This document shows positions 11,542-24,500 of a DNA stretch of 64,000 bases, piece by piece. The position numbers and the translations under genes are program-made. The DNA is taken from the NCBI GenBank assembly GCA_946122785.1, contig CAMGYJ010000005.1, forward strand, positions 64,802,200 to 64,866,199, in the 5' to 3' direction. The notes under the pieces were generated by a model. That model saw nothing but the letters and a program-made list of their open reading frames with translations, was not told the DNA's origin and made no database searches. Origin of the DNA: Linum tenue. Taxonomy: Eukaryota > Streptophyta > Magnoliopsida > Malpighiales > Linaceae. Numbering within the stretch: the first letter of the stretch is position 1; every line of letters begins with the position of its first letter.

Positions 11542-14490
11542 TCATTCTGCTTTATCTTTTTTGGTCTCCTTTGCCTCGTCTTTTGCAGCCTCTTCCTTTT
11601 CCTTCCCCGAGCCAACAGGCTCTTTGTGCTCCGGTTCCTTGTCTTTCAAGGCACTGCTGCTGGCAGCACTTGAATCCATCAAGCTAGCAGCAATTGCAGC
11701 TTTCAAATCCTCATCTTCTCGTTGCGACCACATTTCCTCGTACGAGTCCGTACCCGGTCGGACGATGCTGAGGGGCTTAGGATCCTGCACATCCTGTGCA
11801 TCAGAACAGGACTTTATGATCCTGTCAGCGTCTTCAGGAGACAGCCACTGGCCATAGCCATTGGAAGCTTCAGAGGACGAGATAGGGAACTCCTGAGGGA
11901 AGTTGCCTCTCACCAGGAATATGCTCCAGCTAGCGCTTCTCAGGGAGTCCAGGTAAGCTGCGAGATAGAACTTTGACAGGTGCACTGGGGCTGCACCTAG
12001 ACTGTCAAAGTTATACCACTCCCCGTTCACTTTCCTGATGCAGAACCAGTGGTCGTGCAAGTGGCAGATGAATGCATTTTCTGTATCAGGGTCCAGGTGT
12101 GCTGGCTCGGCCACCGGACTGCTGAAGGGAATGACTTGCAGGTCCCATACCTCCAATGCCTTTTGCAAAACCTGGGAAGCAAGGAATGAATTACTTAGTC
12201 AAAATGCTGAATTTAGACTACTAATCCATGAACTAGGGCATAATTATCAGTTTTGTCTAGAACTGGTACAAAGTCTACATGTAGCTCATCAAATAAGTTT
12301 CACAGCAGCAAGTATTTGATAGTTAACTAGGTTGATGATGGTGTTCAATAGCCTTTCAAATTTACCAAGGAAATGAAAGAAGAAGAAAAAAGCGGAAACT
12401 TAAGGGCCAAATCGTCTACCAGAGATAGGTGGATCTCCCTTTGGCAGTAACTTAGGGATCAATCAAGTTGTTTACCTTCCAGAAACTCGTGTCTCTTTGG
12501 GGGTCTTTGGGTTAAACCAAACAACTTCTAATGGATTACACTCAAGAAAGCCACAACATGTGCATGTGCAATGGAGTAAGCTACAGTATCACTCCTTCCT
12601 AGTACAGAGGAATTCATTCATAACCAAATAAAACAAGCCGTCCACAGCACTTATTAGACACCAAGAAATGGCATCCAAACTAGCAAGATCAAGCACAATG
12701 ACTATATCAAATGTCGAACTTCTCCACAAAGGATACACCTCAATGATATAACCTAGTTTCAACAGGAAAGCAAAAGTCATATCATTTAGAATGCAATAGT
12801 GTGGTGTAATTCACTTGAATGTCAATTTTATGTACCAATACAAAGATCAATTCTGCATCCTCACCCTAATTGAACTAGGGATTAAGCATCTTGAAAACAT
12901 AAAGCAAAAACTGAGCTGCTGGAACAAAATTGTTCTATTCATTTGTATGCATACCATAAACAAAAAGACAAGAAAGATGCAAGATTATATAAAATCAAAG
13001 CACATTTGCATTCTGAAACACACGAGAATGTAGTACCACATCACAGAATATCGACAGGTAACCCTTCATCATAACCTACTTCAAAACACCATTTAAACAG
13101 ATTGCAGTTCTTCAAAACTAAGGTTGATGGCCAAACTCTGCACGGTTTCATAAGAATGTCGTCTCTTATCAGTTGATAACATGATTTTTCTCACAATTTC
13201 ACTCTGTAAAGAAATCCGAGCCACAGCAAACAATCCCCCGTGACAAACACAACAGAAACATAATCCAGCTTGTAAAGATCAGTTATTTAACGGGGAAAAA
13301 CCCTCGGTTCCATCGACCGCCAACCCTTGCTTTCATCAAACAGAAAGAGTCGTAGCAGCAAAAAGTAGTGGAGCATTCCGAAATTGGCAAGGGGTTCCAA
13401 TAGTAAATTCAAGATTTGCGCAGCCTTATTGGCGTAATAAATGAATCAATGTTTGTCCTTGGACAATTATAAGAAAGCCAAACAAATCTTTTATTATGCT
13501 TCTTTGACTGCTCAATGTCACAAATAGAATCGACTCTATAGAGAAATCCAAAGCCACGGCAACCAATCCCTCTTGACAAATGCCAGAGAAACATAATCTG
13601 CCGTCATCTAGATCAGAGCTTTAACAAATAATCCTTCATTCGATGAACTGCGAACCCTTGCATCATCAAACGGATGAAGCCATAGCAGCTGAAATTAATC
13701 GAGCATTACAAAACCGGCAAGGGATTCATACAAAAAACTCAGGATTTGGGCAGGCACAAGGGTGCGTAATAAATGCACGGATGACTGCCTCTTGGGCAGT
13801 TAAAAACCAGTCAAGGAAGTTTAAAATCGTAGTTCAACTGCTCAATGGGACAAAGGGAAAGGACAATTCACAATTCACAGTAAGAGAAAAGTTCCCATAA
13901 TTAGCTCGGCGAGCAAGAAATCAACTAGCCGATCGATAAACGTGTATTCTACGCAGCAGAAAATTGACAAAATGGTCGTAAGGAAAGCAGAACCATAAAG
14001 AAAAGCTACCACCTAGAGCAAAAACTGCGAATCTAAGCAATGCTCACAGGCCCTAAATTCAAAGCTTGTAGACAGGTAACGCAATTTTTGACGAAATTGA
14101 GGACAATAGAGACACGGGGAGAACAAGAATAAAGGGTGCATGCGAATTAATCTTGACGTCCAGGCAATGGAAAGACAAGGGAGAAAAGAGTAGGTAGAGG
14201 AGTAGTTAGCCAGATTCAGGATTATTCACCTGGATGCTGAAATCTCCCCCCATGGAGACATTGTGAGACTCCGCAGAGAGGAAATCGCCGCCGGCAGCAG
14301 GAGGAGCAGGGCCGGCGTGTGACATGACCTGGCGCTCCTTGGTATCGAGATCGGAGGCAAGCGCCGCCAAATCGAATTCGGAGAAAAAAGGACCCTGGAG
14401 GACGGTGTTGACGCAATGCACGGCGCAGAGCTTCGATTCCTGTACCTCGTGATACAACATCCCTCCATTGCTGGCCCCCTCCATCGCCAT
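11542..14490 (-). CDS. Ataxin-3 homologue (Josephin deubiquitinase), two exons, 296 aa
   Basis: Exon 1 is 14490-14230 and exon 2 is 12171-11542, separated by a 2058-bp GT-AG intron in phase 0. The N-terminal Josephin domain is a cysteine protease that cleaves ubiquitin chains. The catalytic Cys22 lies in LCAVHCVNTVLQGPFF, His128 in HDHWFCIRKVNGEWYNFDSL and Asn141 in the same stretch, so the active site looks intact. A ubiquitin-interacting motif covers about 238-255 (REDEDLKAAIAASLMDSS). The tail (263-296) is rich in Lys and Glu, with no polyglutamine tract. Two nearby ATGs open the frame (residues 1 and 3); the first is used here. The length fits plant homologues of roughly 280 residues. The intron splits the domain between Cys and His. 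Confidence 0.95.
13212..13870. repeat. Tandem duplication of about 332 bp inside the ataxin-3 intron
   Basis: Bases from 13212 (AAATCCGAGCCACAGCAA) match those from 13544 (AAATCCAAAGCCACGGCAA). Later pairs also match: GATCAGTTATTTAACGGGG with GATCAGAGCTTTAACAAAT, and AACCCTTGCTTTCATCAAAC with AACCCTTGCATCATCAAAC. The copies have diverged by substitutions and small gaps. Neither shows coding potential. Confidence 0.75.
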
Positions 14491-15286
14491 GAAATATACC
14501 CCAATTGAGAGATTAAGTAAAGAAAGAAAACCCTAGAAATTCAGTCCTTCCCTTCCGAAGAATAATCAGTGAAGGATCCGTTATAATATGGGTTCGCGCC
14601 TGTGACGACTGCGGTCGCTGTTCATCGAGGTGTGGTAGATTGACACAGAAGCTCAGTTTGTGGCTTGTTTCTAAGTTCAGAAGGATTCAGAGCAAGGGAA
14701 AGAAAACTTGGTTCCAGCCAACGGCGTTATAGATATAGCTTGGAAGCGGCAGCGATTCATAGAATGGTTGTATAATGTGTCAAACCGGTTTATATCTTCG
14801 CTGGTTTGGCAAATCCAATGGTTTTACTAGTGGTATAATGATTTGTGCCTGTTCATACCGGATTTTTGGTTTAACAAGTAAAAATGAGAAAATCAATAAC
14901 GTCAAATTTAATTATAAATAAAATATATTTGAAGTTTGAACACAAATTTATATTTAACTAAAATATATCTAAATGTTGAATCCAACAAATAACATTAACA
15001 TTGAACTTTTAAATTCATAAAATAAATAAATAAATTTATTGATTGACTAATTAATTCACTAAAACGACGTCATTTCACTTAGAGGTAGTAAATCCATCAT
15101 GCCGATCATATCACTCGTGTTCACAACGGTTTTATGACTGGCATCGGTTGAACCTTACACACCTGATTCAACCGACCGGCACGCCACCGGCGTGACAACC
15201 ATTATGTATATATTATGTGACAAACACTCTATACCAAGTTGGTATATTTGGTTCTGGAAATTTTTTTCTCGTAAATTTGTAGATCA
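14491..15286. promoter_or_regulatory. Ataxin-3 upstream region
   Basis: This region holds the presumed promoter and 5' UTR of the ataxin-3 gene, which reads leftward from 14490. Bases 14880-15060 are very AT-rich. I find no unambiguous TATA box, no gene and no clear repeat. Its extent is bounded by the hAT element beginning at 15295. Confidence 0.4.
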
Positions 15287-15294
15287 CAATAAAT

Positions 15295-16336
15295 TAGTGT
15301 TCAAGAAGGTGCTAGGCGCTAACTAGGCGGGGAGGCACCGCCCAACACCTAGGGCGATTATTCGTTACCTAGACCAGATTAAACATTGAAAAAAATATGA
15401 TAGATATTTAAGTTTAGCGTGCAAGATCGAACATAACATACATAAGTTCATTGATTTGCAGTTCTGTAACTGACAATATCCAAGATAACCAACATTCAAG
15501 TTTAAATGAAACAAACATAACAAAACATGACAAATGTTAAGATAAGTGCATCATTCATATATGTCAATCCATTCAACCCTACAAACATAGAGTCCATCAT
15601 TCATTCATGCGAACGGAGAGTACAATCATAATTCAAAAGTTATAGCACAACAACAACCCTCCCTTAAACAAACAAATGAAACAACAACAACCCTCCTTAA
15701 AATAAACAAACAAAATGCAATAGCTAATGCCTACAAATCAATTGGATTGATTTAGTCTCTAAATCACTTAAACAACAACAACCCTCCCTTAAACAAACAA
15801 ATAAAACACAACAGCTGCAGTCTAAAAAATCAATCGGATTCATCCCAAACTAGCCACACTTGTGTTGTCGACCCGCTGTGTGTTGTGATAACGGCGATTG
15901 GAGAGAGATGGCGAGGACAACAACGAGAGATGTCGAGGACTACTGCGAGGACGTCACTGTTACAATGGTGAGGACGGCGCTATTGCAATGGCGACGACGA
16001 ATCTGGTCGATGGCGAGGTCGATGACGCTGATCACTAACGTGGAGGACGGCGCTTAATCGTTGCTGGGTAATGAGGGATGTTGATATGTCGAATGGAAAT
16101 GAAAGGGGTATGATTGGGGTTTCGGGGCATCCAGAAAAAAGGAAGAACTTTCCCCCCGCCCCCTTTTTTACCTGTTCTGGGCGTCGCCCAACAAAGGGGA
16201 ATCGCGCCTCCGAACGCCTAATCGTCGCCTAGCCGTTTTCCCACGCAATTCTGCATTTTGCACGCCCAGGGCTATTCTCCACGTTTTCCTCTTGCCCAGA
16301 AACAAATCGCACCTAAGCGCGTCTTCTTGAACACTG
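15295..16336. mobile_element. Non-autonomous hAT element, 1042 bp, exact 8-bp TSD
   Basis: The left end TAGTGTTCAAGAAGGTGC and right end CGTCTTCTTGAACACTG are inverted copies over 13 bases (AGTGTTCAAGAAG). The exact 8-bp duplication CAATAAAT lies on both sides (15287-15294 and 16337-16344). Subterminal CTAGGCG/CGCCTAG motifs repeat near both ends. The interior has AACAACAACAACCCTCC repeats. An internal 65-codon frame at 15860-16057 is not a credible gene, and no transposase is seen. Confidence 0.9.
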
Positions 16337-16983
16337 CAATAAATCATGATAAACTTATTCCTTATATATAAATCTTTTTGAAAATTGAGTTAATGGTTGG
16401 TACAAATTATTTTTTCATCAAAATATAAAAGAATGAATATTATTTTGTAAATCACAATGAACTATGAATGACAAGGTTGATAAGGCTTGCCCTGGACCAA
16501 GACCTATTGTGGGACCATGTTCCTCGAGCCAATGCCCGATCCTGCACAGGGCGATTTTCCCCGCCCTACACCCACGCTCTTAATTTCTTTGCTAAAATTG
16601 GAAAACACTCTAATGTCGACAAAAATCTAAATCGACAATTGACATTACCAAGCTTCATTCAAAATCTAAGGATTTTTGGTGTACTTATAAGGAAAAGAAA
16701 ACATAGCTTAAGTAGACGATTCGACGAGAGAGGCCAACTGGGAACCTCGTTGTTATCAGCTTCATTGAGTTTCCTTGTTCCCTGGGAATTGGAACTAGGT
16801 TAACCCTAACCTCGCCTCCCTGAACTGCAAAAATATGTTAGATCCAAAGAAAAAAAATCTTATGATGGTCCATGTCTTGTACTCGTCGTAGATCGTAACC
16901 GTGAACTTAGTGTGTCCTTGATGCAAAAACGAACAAAATGTTTTGCTGCCCGACTCGCTGCCAAGAAGAATTTACCCGCAAGA

Positions 16984-17022
16984 AAGATCACAACCATGCT
17001 TTGAGATCATGGTTGTGATCTT
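16984..17022. repeat. Perfect 15-bp hairpin with 9-base loop
   Basis: AAGATCACAACCATG at 16984-16998 is followed after nine bases by its exact complement CATGGTTGTGATCTT at 17008-17022. It lies in a stretch without a recognised gene, upstream of an LTR-like TATA box at about 17193. A role in transcription or replication cannot be inferred from the sequence alone. Confidence 0.8.
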
Positions 17023-17159
17023 AGAGGTCAAAGTTGGGAACTCAAAACCCGTGAACGAGTCAAGAGGCGGAGGAAAAACAACAATTTGGCAATGTTTTAC
17101 ATGTCATGGTCATTGGCCTGTCTTATGTGCTTCGTTTAATCAAGTGTCAGATCCTCAGG

Positions 17160-18060
17160 CATTGACTACCCCTCACGTCACAGCCGCAACAGACTATAAA
17201 ACACCCTTTTCTGCACTTGACAAAGGAAAGGCGATCTAGATTGAGAAATTAGCGTTTGTGGCAGTTTTTTCTGAGAAAATACGTTGCAAGAGCTAAGGAA
17301 TGAATAATCCATCCAAGAGTCAAAGAGAAGAGGTGTAATCCAAGAAGAAGAAGATGATGATTTCAAACTAGTCTTGTCTCACTAATTTGTATCTCATATC
17401 TCTCTTTATGACTTAAAATCCTATAGTTGTTTAGGGGAGTGAATTGTAGTATGTAGCTAGGCTTTGTTGATTAAATGTGAACATAGCCATGATTTCGTCT
17501 ATGCCTATTTGATGTTTAATCTTTCCAATATCCTGCTTTAATAAAGGTACTTATTGCTTTGACCTGTATCTAGGTTGAAGTGATCATCCCCCTAGGTCAA
17601 GATTGGAACTTATATCAAGTATTGTGGGATTCGGATTCCATGATCATTGAGTCAAATTTCCACTTTCATAGGTAATAATCCCAATTGAGAGTCTATACCT
17701 AATGCTCTAGGTATCTAGCTAGTTACCCATTAAGCTAGTTTTGAGACCAAGAAGTGTGGTTGGGATACATAATCATTGCACCAACCACTAGACTAAGGGA
17801 TTTCTCGCAACTGAAAAGATAGGAAAGTCGGGCTAAACATTGCATCAATTATCTACATGTCCTAATACTACAGGGATTCGATCCTAAGCAACTATCTCGT
17901 CTCTAACAACCTCATAACTAGTTTGTTGCTCTTCTGTCTAGTTTTATTTAAGTTAGTTCCTAAAACAACCATTCTTGATGTATGAGATAGTAGTTTAGAG
18001 CGAATTAATAGTAAACCTAAGGTGCCTTTGGAAATACGACCTCGAGGCTCACTTCTATAG
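17160..18060 (+). mobile_element. Gypsy-type LTR remnant (transcribed half)
   Basis: A TATA box (GACTATAAAACACCC, about 17191-17205) is followed by a long non-coding leader with text such as GGGATTCGATCCTAAGCAAC, ending near GGAAATACGACCTCGAGGC (18027-18046), which resembles the 3' ends of Tat/Athila-type LTRs. No primer site or coding region follows and no second copy is present in the window, so it may be a solo or truncated LTR. Confidence 0.4.
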
Positions 18061-18393
18061 TACTTTGCCAACTTGGGTTATAATTGGCTTGAATTGGAGT
18101 TGTTAGAGTGGTTGACAACCGTGTCTTATAACTTGGTCTGAATCTCAAAGCTCGAGTAATCCCATTGATGGAGCATTTTATCCGCATCCGTGGCCTCTCT
18201 AGATATATGGAATATGATGAAATCAGATTTAAGATATTTGGAAGAAATAATAAATTAATGTATATAAGAATAGAAATTGAAGCACTATAACTGAGATAAG
18301 GAAAAGACGGTGATGTCAATGGTATATATAGAAAAGTGGGTTTGAAAGGAATAGTAAAAGTTGAGAGAATTTAAGAAATTTCTAAAGATAATG

Positions 18394-19802
18394 CCCTGTT
18401 CACTTCCCATTTTGTCTTCTGTTTTTTCTTTAAAAAATGAAAATCAAGAAACAAATGCCAAAAAACGTGTTCACATGTTCATTTCATTTTCGTTGGAAAA
18501 ATCCAATTGTCACAAATGAGAAAGCAGTGGGGAAACAATAAATAGACGTTTTGTGAAAACAGGGGGACGGGTTATTCCCGTTTCCGAGCGGAGGAGGCTC
18601 ACTATTCATTAATGAGGTTTCACGTTCGATTCCCCTCGTCCGCTTTTTTTCTTCTTTTCTCTGCTGCTCCTAGACGCTGACTTTTTGTGTCGTTTTTGGC
18701 ATTGGAAGTTGGAACCTTAACTCCCTCCGGACAACCAGCAGCCCCGACTCTCATCTTTATCATTTCTCTCTGAGAAGCTCCAGCCGGCGAAGAGAAGAAG
18801 CAGCAGCAATATTGAATCGTTCCCTCGTCCAGCCTCTCTCCCACCTCCAATCGGAAAACATCAAGCAACCGTCCTTTCCCCAGCTGCTACAGCAGCCTCC
18901 TCTCCGGCGTGAAGCTCCCTCGAAACAACCGAACTTCCCTCTCCCCAGCAGCCTCCTCTCCGGCGTGAAGTCAAATTATCACAATAGAAACAAACACGAG
19001 ATTAATTATAATGTGAGTAGGTAGGGGAAGTGATTAATTAATCTCATGTTAATTTTTCTGCTTTTTGGAGCAGACAGACTGCGTGGTGGGTTGGCATGGG
19101 AAGACTCTCAATTGGGTTTAGAGTTGGGTTGCAGAGGAATGGTTTGCTTCTTGTTTATCATTTGGTAGACCTTTTGTTTGTTTGCAATTTATTTGCCCTT
19201 GGTTCTGCATACTTGTTGCTAGAATGATACATTGCCAATTGGTGAAGTGTTTGATATGATTTGTCGTTTCTTGTTTGTTCCTAATTTGTTGAGGGCCTCT
19301 TGTTTGAATGGTAGTTTGATAAGCAATGGAGAACAATGATGGTAAAAACAACAATGATTGTGTAAGAAGGACCAGAAAGGGAAGTGTATAATTTCAGTTC
19401 AAGCCAAACTCGAGCAATGGATTATGATGCGATGGAATGACGAACAAGTTGTGGTATGACTTTCAAGCTGGACTTATTTGAATTTTTATGTTGTACTAGT
19501 ACTTAATTAATATAAGATGTTGTACTTGTATTGTGTTTATTTGTAGTTTAAAAACTATTTAATTCGAATTAAAAATTATAATCATGGCTAGGGTTGTATG
19601 ATAATTAAGAATCAGAAAACAGAATGAAGCAACTAAACAGGTTTTCATTCTCAGAACTCAGCTTTGGAACTGACCAAAATTCTCAGCTAAACAAGGTTTT
19701 TTCAGGTTTTGTTTTCCAAGAAATGAAAGCTTCATTTTCGTTTTAATTTTATTTTCTGTTGTGGCAGCTAACAGAAATGGAATGGCAAGTAAACGGCCCA
19801 TA
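18394..19802. mobile_element. Possible DNA transposon with imperfect inverted ends
   Basis: The left text GCCCTGTTCACTTCCCATTT and the complement of the right text (GGGCCGTTTACTTGCCATTC) are similar in inverted orientation, suggesting a terminal-repeat element of about 1.4 kb. No TSD could be defined. The inside contains a tRNA-like piece at 18565-18642, the motif CCTCTCCGGCGTGAAG twice (about 18898 and 18955), and no recognisable transposase. The call is tentative. Confidence 0.3.
18565..18642 (+). repeat. tRNA-related (SINE-like) remnant
   Basis: GGACGGG at 18565 can pair with CTCGTCC at its far end. An A-box-like TTCCGAGCGGAGG and a B-box-like CGTTCGATTCC lie between them at tRNA-like spacing, and a run of T follows. 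The T-arm does not form a stem, so it is not a functional tRNA gene. A tRNA-derived SINE head is the likeliest source; chance similarity is possible. Confidence 0.35.
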
Positions 19803-19847
19803 AGGGTCTCCAATTTTGAGAAATTGCTCTTATTTAATAGTATAAAT

Positions 19848-19874
19848 TTTATTATTATTATTATTATTATTATA
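19848..19874. repeat. (TTA)n microsatellite, about nine units
   Basis: An uninterrupted TTA/ATT trinucleotide run of about 27 bases lies just outside the possible inverted-end element. Confidence 0.95.
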
Positions 19875-20296
19875 TCAAAGGGGACGGTTGGGCTTGATAG
19901 ATGATTGTACAGTTATAAGCTAACAAGTTATACTTATTTGGCAGAGTGGGTTCAGACGGAGCTAAGGTGGTACCCAAATATGATTTGGCTCGAGAGAGGG
20001 TCGAGCCAAGACTCATCTCATCAAGGAACTAGCGGGTTTGACCTGAACAAAATAGGTTGGGCTCAACAATATTGACATCGGTAAAACGAATCTATTCCAT
20101 ATGTGAAAAAAATATTCTAGTTGAAACAAAGAAGGTACAACCCGATTAAAAAGGTAGGAAATATAATATGAAACAAATTAATCCCACCCCTGGGCTCTGA
20201 ACCTATTTAAAATCATACAGATTATGTACAAATGTTAACCAAGGGTTATGAACTCTTCCCTGGACCCTTGTAAACAGGGTTAATTCATGTGTCATG

Positions 20297-21135
20297 TAAG
20301 GGTGGGCAACGGAAAACGGGTATTTGGGTATACCCGTTTCTGTCCCGTTTTTTAAGGGTTACGGGTACCCATATTACCCGTAATTTTATTAACGGATGGG
20401 ACTTGGGATTGTACATTCCTATTTTGGGTACCCGCGGGTTACCCGCAAATACCCGTTTGGGTAATATGGGTACCCGTTATACCCATTCAATTTAACAAAA
20501 GCATAATTATTATTCATTTATACCCTTTCAATTAATCAATTCCTTTGAGGCATTTGACCATTTCGGCGACCCTTTCCCCTGTCAAGATAGCCATTAGCCT
20601 GCCCTTAACCCTTTTGGTGATTTGCTTAAGTCTTCTTCCAACAACAACACGACAGCAGCTTGCAGAAGGCAGAATGCCAGAATCGCAGCAGCTTGGCACT
20701 TGCAGAAGGCAACCAGCAGCTTGTAGAAGCCAGAGTAGCAACAGCTTGCGGGAGCATATCAGTAGCAGCATGTCTCCCATTTGGTTGTGTTGAATGGATC
20801 TTCTTATTTGATAATTTAGTGGTTGGAATAATTTATTTCTATGGGTTGTGATTGCTCATAAATGTGTAATTTTCAAACCGAGTATTTGTGATTTGGATGG
20901 ATTTTGTGATTCTTAAGCTAGTACAAGTTAAGTTTAAAGTTTTGTTAAAATTTTAGTGATTTAAACTTTTGGTAAATATGGGTAGTATGGGTACCCGTTA
21001 TCCGTCCCATACGGGAAATGGGTACCCGTTTCCCATATGGGTTTGGGACATGGGATGGACTTTGGTCTTCAAACGGGATTGGGTACCCGTTTCAAACGGG
21101 ATGGGTATCTCGTCCCGTCCCGTTGCGCACCCCTA
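20297..21135. mobile_element. Non-autonomous hAT element, 839 bp, exact 8-bp TSD
   Basis: The ends TAAGGGTGGGCAACGG and CGTTGCGCACCCCTA form an imperfect inverted pair. The exact 8-bp duplication GTGTCATG flanks them (20289-20296 and 21136-21143). Both subterminal zones are arrays of GGGTACCCGT/ACGGGTACCC palindromes built on a KpnI-like GGTACC core, probably transposase-binding repeats. No transposase is present. Confidence 0.9.
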
Positions 21136-21598
21136 GTGTCATGTGTTTTACATTCTTTCTCTTTTATTTTTCGTTTCTCGTTTGACCTCTCTAGAATTCG
21201 TTGATTTGACCTCGATTGTCAAATTGGTCCACACGGCGAAGGATTTTCACCAGATGGCAACAACCTAGATGATTATTTATCCAAACTCGATAAATCCGAA
21301 TACATACTATCATAATACAAATAAATAATCAATCGTTATGATTGACTGACCAGAGAATTGATGGATATCAAAAGTGGCGTTGTTTTTATGTTGTACAATA
21401 AAAAAGAAGGACAATCCAAAAATCTCGAACCCAATTTGCACCCTATGTCTCTCATCTAGCAAAAAAGACCACCCACCTTCATCTTTTGAGGAGATACAGA
21501 AGGAGATAGAAGGAAGGGAAGGGAGAGAGAATTAGATTGAGCGAGGGTGGAAGAGAAAGTAGCATATATGATGAGGGAGAGAGAAAAAGAATTTGGGA

Positions 21599-24500
21599 TG
21601 TTGAGTTATCATGTTGCAGGTATTTTGGGTTTGACCCCATTAGTTTACATAGTCGTATATGTTCATATGTGAGCCAAAAAGAATAAGTTGAACCTCTCAT
21701 TGGAGTTCTTCAATATGTGTGTATGTATAAATTTAAGAAAATAAGAAAAACTAATCTTTGTCCATGGACTAGTCTTGCTCACATTGAGCAATGAAACCAC
21801 ACAAGTTCCATCTCTTGTTTCCATTTTGACCAGTCCTTCATTTTGATTAACATGGTATTACAACATTTTGCTACAGATTCCGATTGTATCTCTGTGTGTC
21901 TTGAATTCGAAGAACTACGTGCTTTGGGACTTCCAGTTTCGAATTTACAATGGCAGATGCCTTCTTAGATATTCGATGGCACTGAAGAAATTGATTTTAC
22001 CAGCTGCCTCTGAACATGCCTTATCGTAATGGCTTCAAAATTATGCAAAGGTGAAGAATACTATTTTCAACTCTGTCGAAGCCTTGATTGTACTAGGTCA
22101 ACATACGTTGTTGATTGCCACATCCATTTGTAAAAGCCACATTGAGATTTACAGCACCACCAACAGCTCTCGTCAGTTCAATCTTGAGGTCTAGCATAGA
22201 CTCCACGAGGTTCAAGTTCAAAAGCATAGACTCCACTTGCTTCTAATTCTGGCACGTCTTTGGCCTGAGTATAAGGTTCTTTGGGCCAATTACATCCATC
22301 ATGAGAACTTTAAGATGGAAGGAACTCTCAGTGCGCTGCTCTAGGAAGAACCCAGCTTCACACATAGATTGTCCTGGATATAAAGCCCTACACCAATGAT
22401 GTCTCTGCCTTTGCTGCAATAACCAAGTCAAAATCGAAATCATCTAGGAGCGAGACTCACAAGGAGAGAGAAGTTGCTACAGCTTTGAGATGAAGAGGTT
22501 GGAGAGTTGATTTTGTGGCTTATCAACCGCAATTTTAGAGGCACTCTACCACTGCCATGACAAGGTCCATACTCATAAGTTTTTCCACAAATGTAACAAT
22601 TCTACATACTAAAAAAATCTGGCCACATAATCTCCGAGTGTAATTTGTTGCAATCATGTATTAATGATGGTGGAAATTTTGCAGCTGGAACTTCGGGTAC
22701 ACATCCAACCTATACAACGCATAATGTTACTTCTTTAGATGTCATAATTGTGTCCTCGGCCCCCCCCCCCCTCAAATACCTGGTGAACGATTCCATTGCA
22801 TTAACCTTTGTAGCCTTTAAGTTTTTGGTAATATTCCTAATTGGATTGTTGACTATGCGTCTTTCAATCACATTACTAGTATTGCTTATGTTCTTAGAAA
22901 TATGCAGCATGTTGATAATTTGGCCTTGCAAGTTGCAAGAGAGAATAAATTGAATGTCGAAGGAGTTGGTTTTGTTGCTTAATCGAATTTAGTCATCTGC
23001 CCTTATAACGTGTGACTGACCTAGTGTCCAATTTAGTTTATATTGTCCAATTAAATGAGAAAAATTTTGTCAGGTTGTTTTCGCACCTTCTGGTTGAAGA
23101 TCATCTCCCTATGAACTTTGCTTCATTGTCGTCAGCCTTTTTGTCGGTGTATAGGTTATCATTCTTTGGTGTCTAGAAATTCTCATTCTTTGCCTATTTT
23201 TTCCAATACCCATGATAAAAATATTTCATATTTCGCATTTTCTTTCTCATTTGGGCATCCCAACTCTAGTTGGCCTGTAACAATGATTAAACAACAATTA
23301 TTTGGAAATAATGGGACATTTGATTCTTCGTCTGATTTTTGGTGCATTAGTTGTGCGGAAGCTAAGACTATGTGTATCTCTTTTCTGTCTAGTCTTATGG
23401 TAATTACTAAGAGGTTCCATAGTATCCTATTTTTAGGGCTCTAGTCCAATGACCTATAGCCATGGATATAAATATTTTGTGTTTTTAGTCGGTCATGCCA
23501 CTACATATGCATGGGTCTATTTGCTAGATCTTAAATCCAACCTCTTGACCATTGCCTCCAAATTTATCATGATGAATAAGACTCAATTTTGTAAAACTAT
23601 TTGTTTTATTCATTTACATCCTTATGAGAAATTTAGCACTCTTTCTCTCCTCTAGCTCTATAAGTCATTTGGTACTCTCACTCAAAAACCTTGTCCAGGT
23701 AATTTCCAACAAAACTTCTTAGACAAATTAAAAACTTACATGTCTTACAAATTGATCAAGCTCTCCTATTAGCTTCACATGTTCCCACTTATTTTTGAAC
23801 CAAAATTATTTTCAACACAATTCTTTCCAAAAGTTACCAAATTACTCCCATTCTTGCTCATTCGAGTTCGTACTTTATGCTTTTCTCTAAACACCCTTCT
23901 TATATGTGTGTTCTTGTCTTCAATTGCACTTGTTTTGTCCCTCGTTCTGAACGTACTAATCTCACTTATAAAAATGTGCATTGTGTTTTTCTTAGTTATA
24001 GTGATGTTGATAAATGTTACATTTGTTTTGGTCCTGCCCCTGGTCTTAAATGACTTCGTGTAGCTTGTAAGATTTTCTACTTTGTTTGTTTGTTTTTTTT
24101 TTAAGAGAGTTTTTTACAAACCAAACAAATGGAAGCAAGCAAGTTTACAACAATGGTGAAATAAGATCACCAATAACAATCTAGTCCACTGGTAAACTCC
24201 CAACATGAGCATTCCTAGCCACCCAATGCGCAAGACCATTGAGTCATCGTGGGATGACCTCTACAACGATCCACGGAGCAACTTGGAGGACAGAAATGAC
24301 TTGAGCCAGTACAGCGTTAAAGTGCCATGGCCAGAGATCTGAATCCTTCTTAGGGCAAGCATTAGATCTGACAATCAGTCTTGATACACGTATGGCAGTT
24401 ATCTTGATTTGAAAGCATCACCACTTGTAGAAGAGCAAATGCGTTCCTCTTGGATTGGGTAGGAACAATAGCGAGTCTCGGCCTTGTTGTCATACACCTG

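Noticed and set aside
16468..16803. 111-codon frame as a gene
   Set aside because: No recognisable motif and it lies between transposon remnants; likely chance.
18565..18642. A second tRNA gene
   Set aside because: The acceptor-like arms pair, but the T arm cannot form a stem around TTCGATT; kept only as a tRNA-related remnant.
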